Source: Telluria antibiotica
Lineage (GTDB): Bacteria > Pseudomonadota > Gammaproteobacteria > Burkholderiales > Burkholderiaceae_D
Assembly (NCBI RefSeq): GCF_011682055.1
Contig: NZ_JAAQOM010000007.1
Coordinates: 62,001 to 126,000, forward strand
DNA length: 64,000 nt
Direction: 5' to 3'
The position numbers and the translations under genes are program-made. Of the stretch, positions 16,991 through 26,787 are shown in pieces (position 1 is the stretch's first letter; every line of letters starts with the position of its first letter). A model generated the notes under the pieces. The model saw only the letters and a list, made by a program, of their open reading frames with translations, ran no database searches and had not been told where the DNA came from.

Positions 16991-18781
16991 ATGGGTCAGT
17001 ACGTCGCGCCACTTCGGGATATGCAGTTCGTTCTGCACGAGTTCCTCAACGTCACCGAAGAATTCAAGAACCTGCCGGCGTACCAGGAGATCGACGCCGA
17101 CATCATCAACCAGGTGCTGGAAGAAGGCGCGAAATTCACGCAGGAAGTACTGTTCCCGCTGAATCACAGCGGCGACCGCGAAGGCTGCCACTACGACGCC
17201 GCCACCAAGACCGTCACCACGCCGAAGGGCTTCAAGGAAGCCTACAAGCAGTACGTGGAAGGCGGCTGGGCTGCGCTGGCCTGCGATCCGGAATACGGCG
17301 GCCAGGGCCTGCCGGTCTCGCTGAACAACTCGTTCTACGAGATGCTGAATTCGTCGAACCAGGCATGGACCATGTACCCGGGCCTGTCGCACGGCGCGTA
17401 CGAGTGCCTGAAGGAACACGGCACCGACGACCAGAAGAAGTTCTACCTGCCGAAACTCGTGTCGGGTGAATGGACCGGCACGATGTGCCTGACCGAAGCG
17501 CACTGCGGCACCGACCTGGGCCTGCTGCGCACGAAGGCCGAACCGCAGGCCGACGGCACGTACAGCATCACCGGCTCGAAGATCTTCATCTCGGCCGGCG
17601 AGCACGACATGTCGGAAAACATCGTCCACCTCGTGCTGGCCCGCCTGCCGGATGCACCGGAGGGCTCGAAAGGCATCTCGCTGTTCCTCGTGCCGAAATT
17701 CCTGCCGAACGCGGACGGTTCCGTCGGTGCCCGCAACGGCATCACCTGCGGCGCCATCGAAGAGAAGATGGGCATCCACGGCAACTCGACCTGCCAGATG
17801 AACCTGGACGGCGCCATCGGCACCCTGATCGGCCAGCCGCACAAGGGCCTGAACGCGATGTTCGTGTTCATGAACGCTGCCCGCCTGGGCGTCGGCATGC
17901 AGTCGCTGGGCCTGACCGAAGTCGCGTACCAGAACGCGCTGGTCTATGCCAAGGACCGCATCCAGATGCGCAGCCTGTCGGGCCCGAAGGCACCGGACAA
18001 GCCGGCCGACCCGATCATCGTCCACCCGGACGTGCGCCGCATGCTGCTGACGGCGAAAGCCTATGCCGAAGGCGCGCGCGCGCTGACGTCGTACGTCGCG
18101 CTGCAGATCGACCGCGAACTGAACCACCCGGACGAAGAAGTCCGCAAGGAAGCCGCCGGCGAAGTCGCGCTGCTGACCCCGATCGTGAAGGCCTTCATCA
18201 CCGACAACGGCTGGATCGCCACGTCGGAAGCGATGCAGGTGTACGGCGGCCACGGCTACATCAGCGAGTGGGGCATGGAGCAGTACGTGCGCGACGCCCG
18301 CATCAACATGATCTACGAAGGCACGAACACCGTGCAGTCGCTCGACCTGCTGGGCCGTAAGATCCTGATGGACAACGGCGCCAAGCTGCGCGCGTTCGGC
18401 GAGAAGGTCAAGGCGTTCGTTGAAGAGAACGGCCTGGACGAGCAGATGGCCGAATTCGTCAGCCCGCTGGGCGAACTGGGCGAGAAGGTCGGCAAGCTGA
18501 CGATGGAAATCGGCATGAAGGCCTTCCAGAGCCAGGACGAAGTGGGCGCCGCCGCCGTGCCTTACCTGCGCGTCGTGGGCCACATGGTGTTCTCGTACTT
18601 CTTCGCGCAGATGGCGAAGATCGCGCTGGCCAAGAAGGATTCGGGCGACAAGTTCTACGAATCGAAACTGGCGACCGCGCGCTTCTACTTCGCCCGCCTG
18701 TACCCGGAAACCGCGATGCTGATCCGCCAGGCACGTTCGGGTTCGTCGAACCTGATGGCAATGGACGCCGACCTGTTCTAA
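16991..18781 (+). CDS. Acyl-CoA dehydrogenase, long form with C-terminal extension
   Basis: A 596-residue flavoprotein of the group with an extra C-terminal domain. The FAD/substrate region has MCLTEAHCGTDLGLLRTKAE and the nucleotide-contact block EAMQVYGGHGYISEWGMEQY. The catalytic base is Glu443 in NMIYEGTNTVQSLDLLGRK. It carries out the first oxidation of fatty acyl-CoA to trans-2-enoyl-CoA. A GGAG ribosome-binding site precedes the ATG. With the two genes downstream it forms the same functional set as the Bacillus fadN-fadA-fadE operon. Chain-length preference cannot be judged. Confidence 0.93.
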   Translation: MGQYVAPLRDMQFVLHEFLNVTEEFKNLPAYQEIDADIINQVLEEGAKFTQEVLFPLNHSGDREGCHYDAATKTVTTPKGFKEAYKQYVEGGWAALACDPEYGGQGLPVSLNNSFYEMLNSSNQAWTMYPGLSHGAYECLKEHGTDDQKKFYLPKLVSGEWTGTMCLTEAHCGTDLGLLRTKAEPQADGTYSITGSKIFISAGEHDMSENIVHLVLARLPDAPEGSKGISLFLVPKFLPNADGSVGARNGITCGAIEEKMGIHGNSTCQMNLDGAIGTLIGQPHKGLNAMFVFMNAARLGVGMQSLGLTEVAYQNALVYAKDRIQMRSLSGPKAPDKPADPIIVHPDVRRMLLTAKAYAEGARALTSYVALQIDRELNHPDEEVRKEAAGEVALLTPIVKAFITDNGWIATSEAMQVYGGHGYISEWGMEQYVRDARINMIYEGTNTVQSLDLLGRKILMDNGAKLRAFGEKVKAFVEENGLDEQMAEFVSPLGELGEKVGKLTMEIGMKAFQSQDEVGAAAVPYLRVVGHMVFSYFFAQMAKIALAKKDSGDKFYESKLATARFYFARLYPETAMLIRQARSGSSNLMAMDADLF

Positions 18782-18824
18782 ATGCGCACCGTCACTAAAC
18801 TGAGCCAACTAAGGATTACGAGAG

Positions 18825-21221
18825 ATGTCTAATTTCATCGTCAAGAAAGTCGCCGTGCTGGGCGCCGGCGTGATGGGCGCGCAGATCGCTGCGCACTGCG
18901 TCAATGCCAAGGTCCCGGTCGTGCTGTTCGACCTGCCCGCCAAAGAGGGTAACAAGAACGGCATCGTCCTGAAGGCCATCGAGAACCTCAAAAAGCTGTC
19001 GCCGGCCCCGCTGGGCAACAAGGAGGACGCGGCACTGATCGAAGTCGCCAACTACGAGGACAACCTCGACGTGCTGGCCGGCTGCGACCTGATCATCGAA
19101 GCCATCGCCGAGCGCATGGACTGGAAGCACGACCTGTACAAGAAGGTCGCCCCGCACATCGGCGCGAACGCCATCTTCGCATCGAACACGTCGGGCCTGT
19201 CGATCGAGAAGCTGGCCGAAGGCTTCGACGCCGAGCTGAAATCGCGCTTCTGCGGCGTGCACTTCTTCAATCCGCCACGCTACATGCACCTGGTCGAACT
19301 GATCCCGACCGCCGCCACGAAGCCGGCCATCCTCGACCAGCTCGAAACGTTCCTGACGTCCGTGCTGGGCAAGGGCGTCGTGCGTGCGAAAGACACGCCG
19401 AACTTCATCGCCAACCGCGTCGGCATCTTCGGCATGCTGGCCACGATCCATGAAGCCGAGAAGTTCGGCCTGTCCGTCGACGTCGTCGACGACCTGACCG
19501 GCGCGAAGCTGGGCCGCGCGAAGTCGGGCACGTTCCGCACGGCGGACGTCGTCGGCCTGGACACGATGGGCCACGTCATCAAGACGATGCAGGACAACCT
19601 GAAGGACGACCCGTTCTTCAGCGTTTACAAGACGCCGGACGTGCTGGCGAAGCTGATCGAAAAAGGCGCGTTGGGCCAGAAGACCGGTGCCGGCTTCTAT
19701 AAAAAGATCGGCAAGGACATCCTGCGCCTGGACACCGCGACGGGCGAATACGTGCCGGGCGGCGCCAAGGCGGCCGACATCGTCGCACGCATCCTGAAAG
19801 AGAAGGATCCGGTCAAGAAATTCAAGGCGATGCGCGAATCGACCAACCCGCAGGCGCAGTTCCTGTGGGCGATCTTCCGCGACGCTTTCCACTACATCGC
19901 CATCCACCTCGACTCGATCGCCGACAACGCGCGCGACGTCGACTTCGCGATGCGCTGGGGTTTCGGCTGGAGCGTCGGCCCGTTCGAGACGTGGCAGGCC
20001 GCCGGCTGGAACACCATCGCCCAGTGGGTCAAGGAAGACATCGAAGCGGGCAAGGCCCTGACGGACGCTCCGCTGCCGGCATGGGTGTTCAGCGCCCCGG
20101 TCGCGGAGAAGGGCGTGCACACGCCGGAAGGTTCGTACTCCGTCACGAAGAACGCCTATGTGCCGCGTTCGGACCTGCCGGTCTATGAGCGCCAGCAGTT
20201 CCGCGCACCGGTCGTGGGCGCGGGCGGCGACGATCCGAAGACCGCCGGCACCACCGTGTTCGAGGACGACTCCGTGCGCCTGTGGCACTCGGGCGACGAA
20301 GTGCTCGTCATCTCGCTGAAGACGAAGATGCACGTGATCGGCGACGGCGTCATCAAGGGCATCCAGCGCGCGCTGGCCGAAGCCGAGAAGGGCTTCAAGG
20401 GCATCGTGATCTGGAATACCGATGCGGCCGACGGCGGCGCGTTCTCGGCCGGCGCCGACCTGCAATCGGCCCTGCCGGCCTTCATGGCGGGCGGCGCGAA
20501 AGCGATGGACCCGATCGTCAAGGAACTGCAGGACACGTTCATGGCGATGAAATACTCGAACATCCCGGTCGTGGCCGCGGTGGCGGGTCTCGCCCTGGGC
20601 GGCGGCTGCGAAATGGCGCTGCACGCTTCGAAGCGCGTCGCGTCGATCGAGTCGTACATCGGCCTCGTGGAAGTGGGCGTCGGCCTCGTGCCGGCCGGCG
20701 GCGGGCTGAAGGAAGCGGCAGTGCGGGCGGCCAATGAATCGAAGGGCAACGACATCCTGCAATTCCTGAAGACCGGCTTCACCAACGCGGCCACCGCGCA
20801 GGTGTCGAAATCGGCCCTGGAAGCGAAGGCGATGGGTTACCTGAAGGACGACGACATCATCGTCTTCAACCCGTACGAACTGCTGCACGTGGCGAAGGTC
20901 ACCGCGCGCTCGATGTTCGATGCCGGCTACCGCGCACCGCTGCGCCGCCCGGTCACCGTCACCGGCCGCTACGGCTGGGGCACGATCCGCGGCCAGCTGG
21001 TCAACATGCGCGACGGCGGCTTCATCTCGGCGTACGACTACCAGCTGGGCGACACGATCGCGGAGATCGTCTCCGGTGGCGACATCGACCAGGGCAGCGT
21101 CGTGTCCGAGCAGTGGCTGCTCGACATGGAACGTAAGGCATTCGTCTCGCTGCTGAACAATCCGAAGACCCAGGAACGCATCATGGGCATGATGCAAAAC
21201 GGTAAACCGGTACGTAACTGA
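18825..21221 (+). CDS. 3-hydroxyacyl-CoA dehydrogenase / enoyl-CoA hydratase fusion (FadN-type)
   Basis: A 798-residue bifunctional enzyme with the dehydrogenase first. The NAD-binding loop is VAVLGAGVMGAQIA (residues 9-22), the catalytic His lies in CGVHFFNPPRYMHLVE, and the second dehydrogenase domain runs to about residue 400. A crotonase-like domain occupies about 490-700, with GGAFSAGADLQS and GLALGGGCEMAL forming the oxyanion hole. This order is the reverse of FadB/FadJ and matches FadN. It hydrates enoyl-CoA and oxidises the product to 3-ketoacyl-CoA. It lies 43 bp after the acyl-CoA dehydrogenase. Confidence 0.94.
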   Translation: MSNFIVKKVAVLGAGVMGAQIAAHCVNAKVPVVLFDLPAKEGNKNGIVLKAIENLKKLSPAPLGNKEDAALIEVANYEDNLDVLAGCDLIIEAIAERMDWKHDLYKKVAPHIGANAIFASNTSGLSIEKLAEGFDAELKSRFCGVHFFNPPRYMHLVELIPTAATKPAILDQLETFLTSVLGKGVVRAKDTPNFIANRVGIFGMLATIHEAEKFGLSVDVVDDLTGAKLGRAKSGTFRTADVVGLDTMGHVIKTMQDNLKDDPFFSVYKTPDVLAKLIEKGALGQKTGAGFYKKIGKDILRLDTATGEYVPGGAKAADIVARILKEKDPVKKFKAMRESTNPQAQFLWAIFRDAFHYIAIHLDSIADNARDVDFAMRWGFGWSVGPFETWQAAGWNTIAQWVKEDIEAGKALTDAPLPAWVFSAPVAEKGVHTPEGSYSVTKNAYVPRSDLPVYERQQFRAPVVGAGGDDPKTAGTTVFEDDSVRLWHSGDEVLVISLKTKMHVIGDGVIKGIQRALAEAEKGFKGIVIWNTDAADGGAFSAGADLQSALPAFMAGGAKAMDPIVKELQDTFMAMKYSNIPVVAAVAGLALGGGCEMALHASKRVASIESYIGLVEVGVGLVPAGGGLKEAAVRAANESKGNDILQFLKTGFTNAATAQVSKSALEAKAMGYLKDDDIIVFNPYELLHVAKVTARSMFDAGYRAPLRRPVTVTGRYGWGTIRGQLVNMRDGGFISAYDYQLGDTIAEIVSGGDIDQGSVVSEQWLLDMERKAFVSLLNNPKTQERIMGMMQNGKPVRN

Positions 21222-21249
21222 TCGCGGCGCGACACTAAGGACTACTGAC

Positions 21250-22446
21250 ATGAGCAAACAACTTCAAGACGCATACATCGTCGCAGCGACCCGCACCCCG
21301 ATCGGCAAGGCGCCGCGCGGCTTCTTCAACAAGACCCGTCCGGACGACCTGCTGGTGGCCGCCATCCGCGGCGCGATGGCCGCCGTGCCGAACCTGGACC
21401 CGGCACTGATCGTCGACGCGATCGTCGGCTGCTCGTTCCCGGAAGCGGAGCAGGGCTTCAACGTGGCCCGTAACGCCGTCGTGCTGGCCGGCCTGCCGAA
21501 CACCGTCGGCGGCGTGACCGTCAACCGTTACTGCGCCTCGGGCATCACCGCCCTGGCCATGGCCGCGGACCGCATCCGCGTCGGCGAAGCCGACGTGATG
21601 ATCGCCGGCGGCGTCGAATCGATGTCGATGGTGCCGATGATGGGCCACCACCCGTCGATCAACATGGAGACGTTCAAGGACGAGAACGTGGGCCTGGCCT
21701 ACGGCATGGGCCTGACCGCGGAGAAGGTCGCCGCCCAGTGGAAGGTGAGCCGCGAAGACCAGGACGCCTTCGGCCTGGAATCGCACCGCAAGGCCATCGC
21801 CGCCCAGCAGACGGGCCTGTTCAAGGACGAGATCACCCCGGTGGAAATCGTCACCCGCACGCCGGACCTGGCGAGCGGCGAGATCAAGGTCAAGCGCCGC
21901 ACCGTGGACCTGGACGAAGGCCCGCGCGCCGACGCCAGCATGGAAGGCATGGCGAAGCTGAAGCCCGTCTTCGCCGCCAAGGGCAGCGTGACGGCCGCGA
22001 CGTCGTCGCAGATGTCGGACGGCGCCGGTGCGCTGATCGTCGTCAGCGAGAAGATCCTGCGTGAACACAACCTGACCCCGCTGGCCAAGTTCTCGTCGTT
22101 CGCCGTGCGCGGCGTGCCGCCGGAGATCATGGGCATCGGTCCGAAGGTCGCGATTCCCGCAGCGCTGGCCGCCGCCGGCATCACGCAGGACCAGCTGGAC
22201 TGGATCGAACTGAACGAAGCTTTTGCAGCACAGGCATTGGCCGTGATCCGCGACCTGGGCCTGGACACCAGCAAGGTAAACCCGATGGGCGGCGCGATCG
22301 CCCTGGGCCACCCGCTGGGCGCGACCGGTGCGATCCGCGCCGCGACCGTCGTCCACGCCCTGCGCCGCAACAACCTGAAGTACGGCATGGTCACCATGTG
22401 CGTCGGCGCCGGCATGGGCGCCGCGGGCATCATCGAACGCGTGTAA
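21250..22446 (+). CDS. fadA: Acetyl-CoA C-acyltransferase (3-ketoacyl-CoA thiolase)
   Basis: A 398-residue thiolase. The nucleophile is Cys95 in NRYCASGITALAMAADRI, followed later by NEAFAAQALAVI, His354 in GGAIALGHPLGATGA, and the general base Cys384 in MCVGAGMGAAG. It cleaves 3-ketoacyl-CoA to acetyl-CoA and a shortened acyl-CoA. It is 28 bp after the fusion enzyme and is followed by a strong terminator, so it ends the operon. Confidence 0.95.
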   Translation: MSKQLQDAYIVAATRTPIGKAPRGFFNKTRPDDLLVAAIRGAMAAVPNLDPALIVDAIVGCSFPEAEQGFNVARNAVVLAGLPNTVGGVTVNRYCASGITALAMAADRIRVGEADVMIAGGVESMSMVPMMGHHPSINMETFKDENVGLAYGMGLTAEKVAAQWKVSREDQDAFGLESHRKAIAAQQTGLFKDEITPVEIVTRTPDLASGEIKVKRRTVDLDEGPRADASMEGMAKLKPVFAAKGSVTAATSSQMSDGAGALIVVSEKILREHNLTPLAKFSSFAVRGVPPEIMGIGPKVAIPAALAAAGITQDQLDWIELNEAFAAQALAVIRDLGLDTSKVNPMGGAIALGHPLGATGAIRAATVVHALRRNNLKYGMVTMCVGAGMGAAGIIERV

Positions 22447-22467
22447 TCCACACGACGTGAACGGAAG

Positions 22468-22500
22468 GGGCGCTGTGGCACAACCGCAGCGCCCTTTTTT
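22468..22500 (+). terminator. Rho-independent terminator of the fad operon
   Basis: The stem GGGCGCTG/CAGCGCCC is extended by three further pairs (one G-U), has the loop CACAA, and is followed directly by six T. It lies 22 bp after the fadA stop. Confidence 0.93.
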
Positions 22501-22505
22501 GTATG

Positions 22506-22532
22506 CCGTAGGGTGGGCACCCCGTGCCCACC
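22506..22532. repeat. REP-like element, third copy
   Basis: CCGTAGGGTGGGCACCCCGT continuing into GCCCACC matches the elements at 7641-7700, with the same internal GTGGGC/GCCCAC palindrome. It lies between the fad terminator and the next gene. Confidence 0.8.
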
Positions 22533-22570
22533 ATGAACGGACGCACATCATGAATCATCGGAGATCCTGA

Positions 22571-23344
22571 ATGGACATTCAAACCACCACCGCCGACGGC
22601 ATCCTCACCCTCGAATTCAACCGCTTGGCCCGCAAGAACGCGATCACGGGCGCGATGTACACGATCCTGGCCGACGCGCTGCGCGCGGCCGACACCGACC
22701 CGCAAGTCCGCGCCATCCTCATCACGGGCAAGCCCGAGATCTTCACGGCCGGTAACGACCTGGAAGACTTCCTGCACAACGTGGGCGAAGGCGCGATGAC
22801 GGAATCGCGTCCCGTGTTCCAGTTCATGAAGGCGCTGGAAGGCTGCACGAAGCCCGTCGTCGCGGCCGTCGCCGGCGCGGCCGTCGGCATCGGCACCACG
22901 TTGCTGATGCACTGCGACCTCGTCTACTGCGCCGACAACGCGAAATTCTCGATGCCGTTCTCGCAGCTGGGCCTGTGCCCGGAATTCGCGTCGTCGCTGC
23001 TCGTCGCGCAATCGGCCGGCTACACGCGCGCCGCGGAAAAGCTGATGCTGGGCGAACCGTTCGGCGCGCAGGAGGCGTTCGAGATGGGCATCGTGGCGCG
23101 CGTACTGCCGGCCGCCGAGCTGCTCGCGTTTGCGCAAGGCCAAGCGGCCAAGCTGGCGAAACTGCCGGCCGCGTCGATCCGCACGACGAAGGCGCTGATG
23201 AAGCGTTCGCGCGCGGCTTTGGTCAAGGACACCATCGCTGCCGAGAACGAGCGGTTCAGCGCGATGCTGACCGGCGCCGAGGCCAAGGAAGCCTTTACGG
23301 CGTTTTTCCAGAAGCGCAAGCCGGACTTCAGCAAGTTCGACTGA
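22571..23344 (+). CDS. Enoyl-CoA hydratase/isomerase family protein
   Basis: A 257-residue crotonase-fold protein. The oxyanion-hole segments are KPEIFTAGNDLEDFL (about residues 54-68) and AAVAGAAVGIGTTLLMHCDL (about 98-117). The position after GAAVGIGTT where classical hydratases carry Glu is not clearly kept, so isomerase or other crotonase chemistry is possible. It lies downstream of the fad terminator and therefore probably has its own promoter, but its location suggests fatty acid degradation. It converges on the DUF1868 gene with a 10-bp gap. Confidence 0.88.
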   Translation: MDIQTTTADGILTLEFNRLARKNAITGAMYTILADALRAADTDPQVRAILITGKPEIFTAGNDLEDFLHNVGEGAMTESRPVFQFMKALEGCTKPVVAAVAGAAVGIGTTLLMHCDLVYCADNAKFSMPFSQLGLCPEFASSLLVAQSAGYTRAAEKLMLGEPFGAQEAFEMGIVARVLPAAELLAFAQGQAAKLAKLPAASIRTTKALMKRSRAALVKDTIAAENERFSAMLTGAEAKEAFTAFFQKRKPDFSKFD

Positions 23345-23354
23345 GCCGGACGCG

Positions 23355-24110
23355 TTACACGTCTTTGTTTTGCAGCAGGAGCTGCGTCCTGAATTCGTAC
23401 ATCCCGTCGAAGTAGACGTATTCAGGATTCTGCAGCTCCAGCACAGGCGCACGCCGGATGAAGTCCGCGGCCAATTGCTGGTGCAGCTTGAAGAAGCGGC
23501 GTTCCTCGTCGCGCGTCATCGCCGAGTAGAAGTAGTTCAACGTGACGTGGAAGCGGAAGCTGTCATGGTCGGGCAGGCGGTAGTTCAAGACCTGCGCCAG
23601 CCTGTCGCGCAGATTGCGGATCTTGCGGCTCTCCGCTTCATCGACCGGTTCGAACAGAATGTTGTACAGATTGGTCTGCATCTCTACCGGCAGGGCGCGC
23701 ATGCGGAACGGCAGGCGGCAGCCGAGATCGAAATTCTTCAGCTTGGCCAGGAACCACTCGTTGCAGAAGGCTTCGTCGGCGTCGCGCGGCAGGTCGGTGG
23801 GGAACTCGGTCTGCCGGGCCGGATACGAAATGCCGTTGAAGATCGTCATGTGATAGCTGGCCGGGGGCAGCACCGCGATCCGGTGCAGCATCCCGCTGCG
23901 CATCAGGCTCCGGTGGATGTCGAGCAGCGCCATGAAGTTCTCGCTACGCTTGTCGACGTGGCAGATGATGGAATTCCCCGACCAATGCGCCTCGCTTCCG
24001 TCGGGATTGAACTTGGGTGCGACGGTCTGCTCGGCTGCCAGCGCCGGGCCGGCGGCCAGTGCCAGCAGCGAACGCAGCACCACCCGTCGCTTGAAAGTAT
24101 GGTCGCGCAT
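23355..24110 (-). CDS. DUF1868 protein, Tat-exported 2H phosphoesterase-like
   Basis: A 251-residue protein. The N-terminus MRDHTFKRRVVLRSLLALAA has a twin arginine followed by a hydrophobic stretch and an ALA-A cleavage site near residue 25, so export is likely, probably by Tat. Two HxT motifs, His87-Met-Thr89 in SYHMTIFNG and His188-Val-Thr190 in RFHVTLNYF, are the signature of 2H phosphoesterases, which act on cyclic or 2'-linked phosphates. ATG 24110 is chosen over a long upstream extension because it begins the signal peptide and lies 7 bp after the receptor gene. The physiological substrate is unknown. Confidence 0.82.
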   Translation of the reverse strand: MRDHTFKRRVVLRSLLALAAGPALAAEQTVAPKFNPDGSEAHWSGNSIICHVDKRSENFMALLDIHRSLMRSGMLHRIAVLPPASYHMTIFNGISYPARQTEFPTDLPRDADEAFCNEWFLAKLKNFDLGCRLPFRMRALPVEMQTNLYNILFEPVDEAESRKIRNLRDRLAQVLNYRLPDHDSFRFHVTLNYFYSAMTRDEERRFFKLHQQLAADFIRRAPVLELQNPEYVYFDGMYEFRTQLLLQNKDV

Positions 24111-24117
24111 CGCCGCC

Positions 24118-26670
24118 TCACCAAGAGAAGGTTGCGGACACGGAGACGGACCGGCCGAACAACGGCCGCCCCGTCGTCGCCTCGGCGGCCGTGAATGCAT
24201 TGCCTTCCGGCGCGCGCGCATTGCCTTCGGTCAGACCAGCCGAGTTGGTCACGTTGGCGACTACGACCTGCAGGTTGGTCGATGCCGTCAGCGGGTATTG
24301 CAGGCCGAGGTCCAGCGTGCGGTAGGCCGGCAGGATGCTGGTGTTCACGAAGTCCTGGTAGCCCTTGCCCACTGCGCTGAACGAGGCATACACTCTCCCG
24401 CGGTTGCCTTCGTGGGTGAACAAGTAGGCTGGATTGAGCGTGACCATGTACTTCGGCACGCGCGGGATCTGCTTGTCGACGATGCTGTCCGGCGACAGTG
24501 TCGAGAACGTCGCGCCGCCGTCGACTACTGGCTGCTGCAGCGTGACGGAGCCAGTCAGCTCGACGGACTTTGCCGGCCGCCACACGCCCTCCAGTTCGAT
24601 GCCTTTGGTGGTGGTGTTGATCAGCAGCGGCTGGTTGACGAGCACGCCCGCCGCGTTGGCGAAGTAGGTCGAGGTGTTGAGTTTCTTGAAGTTGCTGTAG
24701 AAGCCGATGAGCGTCAGTTGCATCTGCGGTAGCGAGAGCTTCACACCGGCTTCCGCCTGGCGTACCGGTACCACGGGCACAGGCTGGCCATTAGGCATCG
24801 TGCCCGCTACGCCGTTGTTGATATTGGTCCAATAGTCGCTCAGGCGCGGCAGACTATAGGCGCTGGAGTAGCGCACGAAGGTATTGAGCGGCTGGCTGAT
24901 CCGGTACAGGGAGCCGACCGTCCACGCGGTGCCGTTCAGCGTGTGCTCGTACGGGACGTAGCCCGTCAGGCCGGTGACGCTGCGTGCCGCGAGGGGGCCT
25001 CCGGTGGCAATGACCTGCTTCCCGATCACCCCGCGCATGCCTTTCTCCGTCCGCACTTCATGACGCACGCCGACGTCGGCTTCCCACGCAGGTGTGATGT
25101 GCCAGTTCTCCGCTGCGTAGAGAGCTGACGCGAGCCCGTGCACGTTGCCGATCAAGTCGCCGCTGCCGTAGGTCGAAAAGCCATTCTCCGTCACCATACC
25201 CGTCGCCTGGCCGGCGGCGTCCAGGGCCTGGATATCGAGCGCGTCCGGATTGCTCCTGACGTTGGTGACGATGGCATTGCCGATCTGTTGCTGGTCGAGA
25301 CGATAACGACTCAGGCTGAGACCGAACGACACGTCATGGATGCCGCCGAACGTCTTGCTGGCACGCAGATCGTTCAGCGCGTTTCTGATCGTCGAGCGGG
25401 TGCTCGACCAGGTATTGGTCATGGTCAGGCCGGCCGTGGTCGCGGGATCGAAGACCTGGCCGGTGCCGGCGTAGACATAGCGCAATTGGGTCGTGCCCGG
25501 AAAAGCCTTCTGGGCCGCCGCCAGATTGCTCTGCAAGATGGCACCGGCATCGGCTGGTGCGCCGTTCAGGATGGCGTCGAAGCCCACGTCGGCGCGCGTG
25601 TAGCGAGCCTTGTCGCTGAGCTTCCAGCCATCGGACAGGTTGAAGTCGCCGCCTACCGTCAGGCTGGCGACGGTGGGGTGGATGCCGTCGGCCAGGTCAC
25701 GCGACACTAACCTGCTGCCGCCCTGTCCATCCAGCACGCGGAACTGCACATGGCGGAAGCTGGCCGAATCGAGGGTGCCGGAATGCGGGTCGATCAGGTC
25801 ACCCAGCGAATTGCCGTTGCGGGCATCACGCAATGGAATGCTGGTGTAGAAGATATTCCGGTCGTTCAGGTATTTGAAGCCGGCAAACACCTTGCCGAGC
25901 CCACCACCCAATGTGTAGGTTGCCCCAAGCCTGAGCTGTCCACCCTGGTCTGCCTTGCTGAAACCGGGATCGCGCAGGCCATTGCCCTGCCGGTAGAAGC
26001 CGCTGATGCTGTACAGGGTGAGGTCATTCAGCGGACCGGAGTTCAGGAAGTCGATGCGTCCCTGGCGGTGCTGGCCGGCGCTCAGCTTGATGGTGTGCCG
26101 CGGGTCCTCAGTGCCGAAATTGGACAGGAAGTTGACCACGCCGCCGGATGCGTTGTTGCTGTAGATGGGCGCCGTGCCGCCCCGTACGATCTCCGCGCCC
26201 TCGGTGCCCAGGTCTAGGCGGTACAGTTCGTCGATCTGCAACTGGCGCTCGTAATTCGACTCGAACAGAGGCAGACCATCCTCCAGCATGTCCATCAGCC
26301 GGAATCCGGAGAAGGGCAGGCCCCGGATCACCACGTTCTCGCCGCCGCCCTGGCCGCCGGAATTCTCGACCTTGATGCCGGGGACGGCCTTGAGCAGATC
26401 GACCGCGCTCCTGGGTTCCTTACGTTGGATCTCGTCGTCGCCGATGGTGGAGATGGCGTAGGGCGTATCGAATTTCTTCTTGCGTCCCGACGTGCCGGTC
26501 ACGACCACCTGCGTTGGCGCATCCGCGGCCGCTGCGGCGGCCTGGTCCCCGTCCGGTCCGACCGGATCCGCCGGCGCCCCCACAGCGGCGGCATGGATGC
26601 TGTACGCCCCAAGCACGGCCAAGGCCACGCCTTTCAGGCGACATTGGAATTGTTCGACTGCAGCTTGCAC
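24118..26670 (-). CDS. TonB-dependent outer-membrane receptor
   Basis: A 850-residue receptor starting at GTG 26670 behind AAGGGG. A signal-like N-terminus (LKGVALAVLGAYSIHAAAVG) is followed by a TonB-box-like segment (TQVVVTG), the plug domain (about 70-190, with AVDLLKAVPGIKVENSGG and NNASGGVVNFLS), and a beta barrel ending in the aromatic SVSVSATFSW. The plug resembles receptors for siderophores or other metal chelates, but the ligand cannot be named. It lies between a membrane-anchored regulator and a 2H phosphoesterase, with a candidate operator in front. Confidence 0.92.
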   Translation of the reverse strand: MQAAVEQFQCRLKGVALAVLGAYSIHAAAVGAPADPVGPDGDQAAAAAADAPTQVVVTGTSGRKKKFDTPYAISTIGDDEIQRKEPRSAVDLLKAVPGIKVENSGGQGGGENVVIRGLPFSGFRLMDMLEDGLPLFESNYERQLQIDELYRLDLGTEGAEIVRGGTAPIYSNNASGGVVNFLSNFGTEDPRHTIKLSAGQHRQGRIDFLNSGPLNDLTLYSISGFYRQGNGLRDPGFSKADQGGQLRLGATYTLGGGLGKVFAGFKYLNDRNIFYTSIPLRDARNGNSLGDLIDPHSGTLDSASFRHVQFRVLDGQGGSRLVSRDLADGIHPTVASLTVGGDFNLSDGWKLSDKARYTRADVGFDAILNGAPADAGAILQSNLAAAQKAFPGTTQLRYVYAGTGQVFDPATTAGLTMTNTWSSTRSTIRNALNDLRASKTFGGIHDVSFGLSLSRYRLDQQQIGNAIVTNVRSNPDALDIQALDAAGQATGMVTENGFSTYGSGDLIGNVHGLASALYAAENWHITPAWEADVGVRHEVRTEKGMRGVIGKQVIATGGPLAARSVTGLTGYVPYEHTLNGTAWTVGSLYRISQPLNTFVRYSSAYSLPRLSDYWTNINNGVAGTMPNGQPVPVVPVRQAEAGVKLSLPQMQLTLIGFYSNFKKLNTSTYFANAAGVLVNQPLLINTTTKGIELEGVWRPAKSVELTGSVTLQQPVVDGGATFSTLSPDSIVDKQIPRVPKYMVTLNPAYLFTHEGNRGRVYASFSAVGKGYQDFVNTSILPAYRTLDLGLQYPLTASTNLQVVVANVTNSAGLTEGNARAPEGNAFTAAEATTGRPLFGRSVSVSATFSW

Positions 26671-26758
26671 GTTGATTCCCCTTCGTTCGTAGATGTCGTC
26701 GCCGGCAGGGCGCCGGTTCGAAGAGGATTCTAGGAGTCGGGAATCGGGCCGGGCGGCG

Positions 26759-26784
26759 TTTCACGGTGAAAATTCCCCGTGAAA
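26759..26784. promoter_or_regulatory. Candidate operator upstream of the TonB-dependent receptor
   Basis: TTTCAC-G-GTGAAA is a perfect palindrome (26759-26771), and a third half-site GTGAAA lies at 26779-26784, so that TTTCACGG...CCGTGAAA is also an 8-bp inverted repeat with a 10-bp spacer. It is about 90 bp upstream of the receptor start and 4 bp after the regulator stop, which suits the binding site of that regulator or of another repressor. Confidence 0.6.
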
Positions 26785-26787
26785 TGC

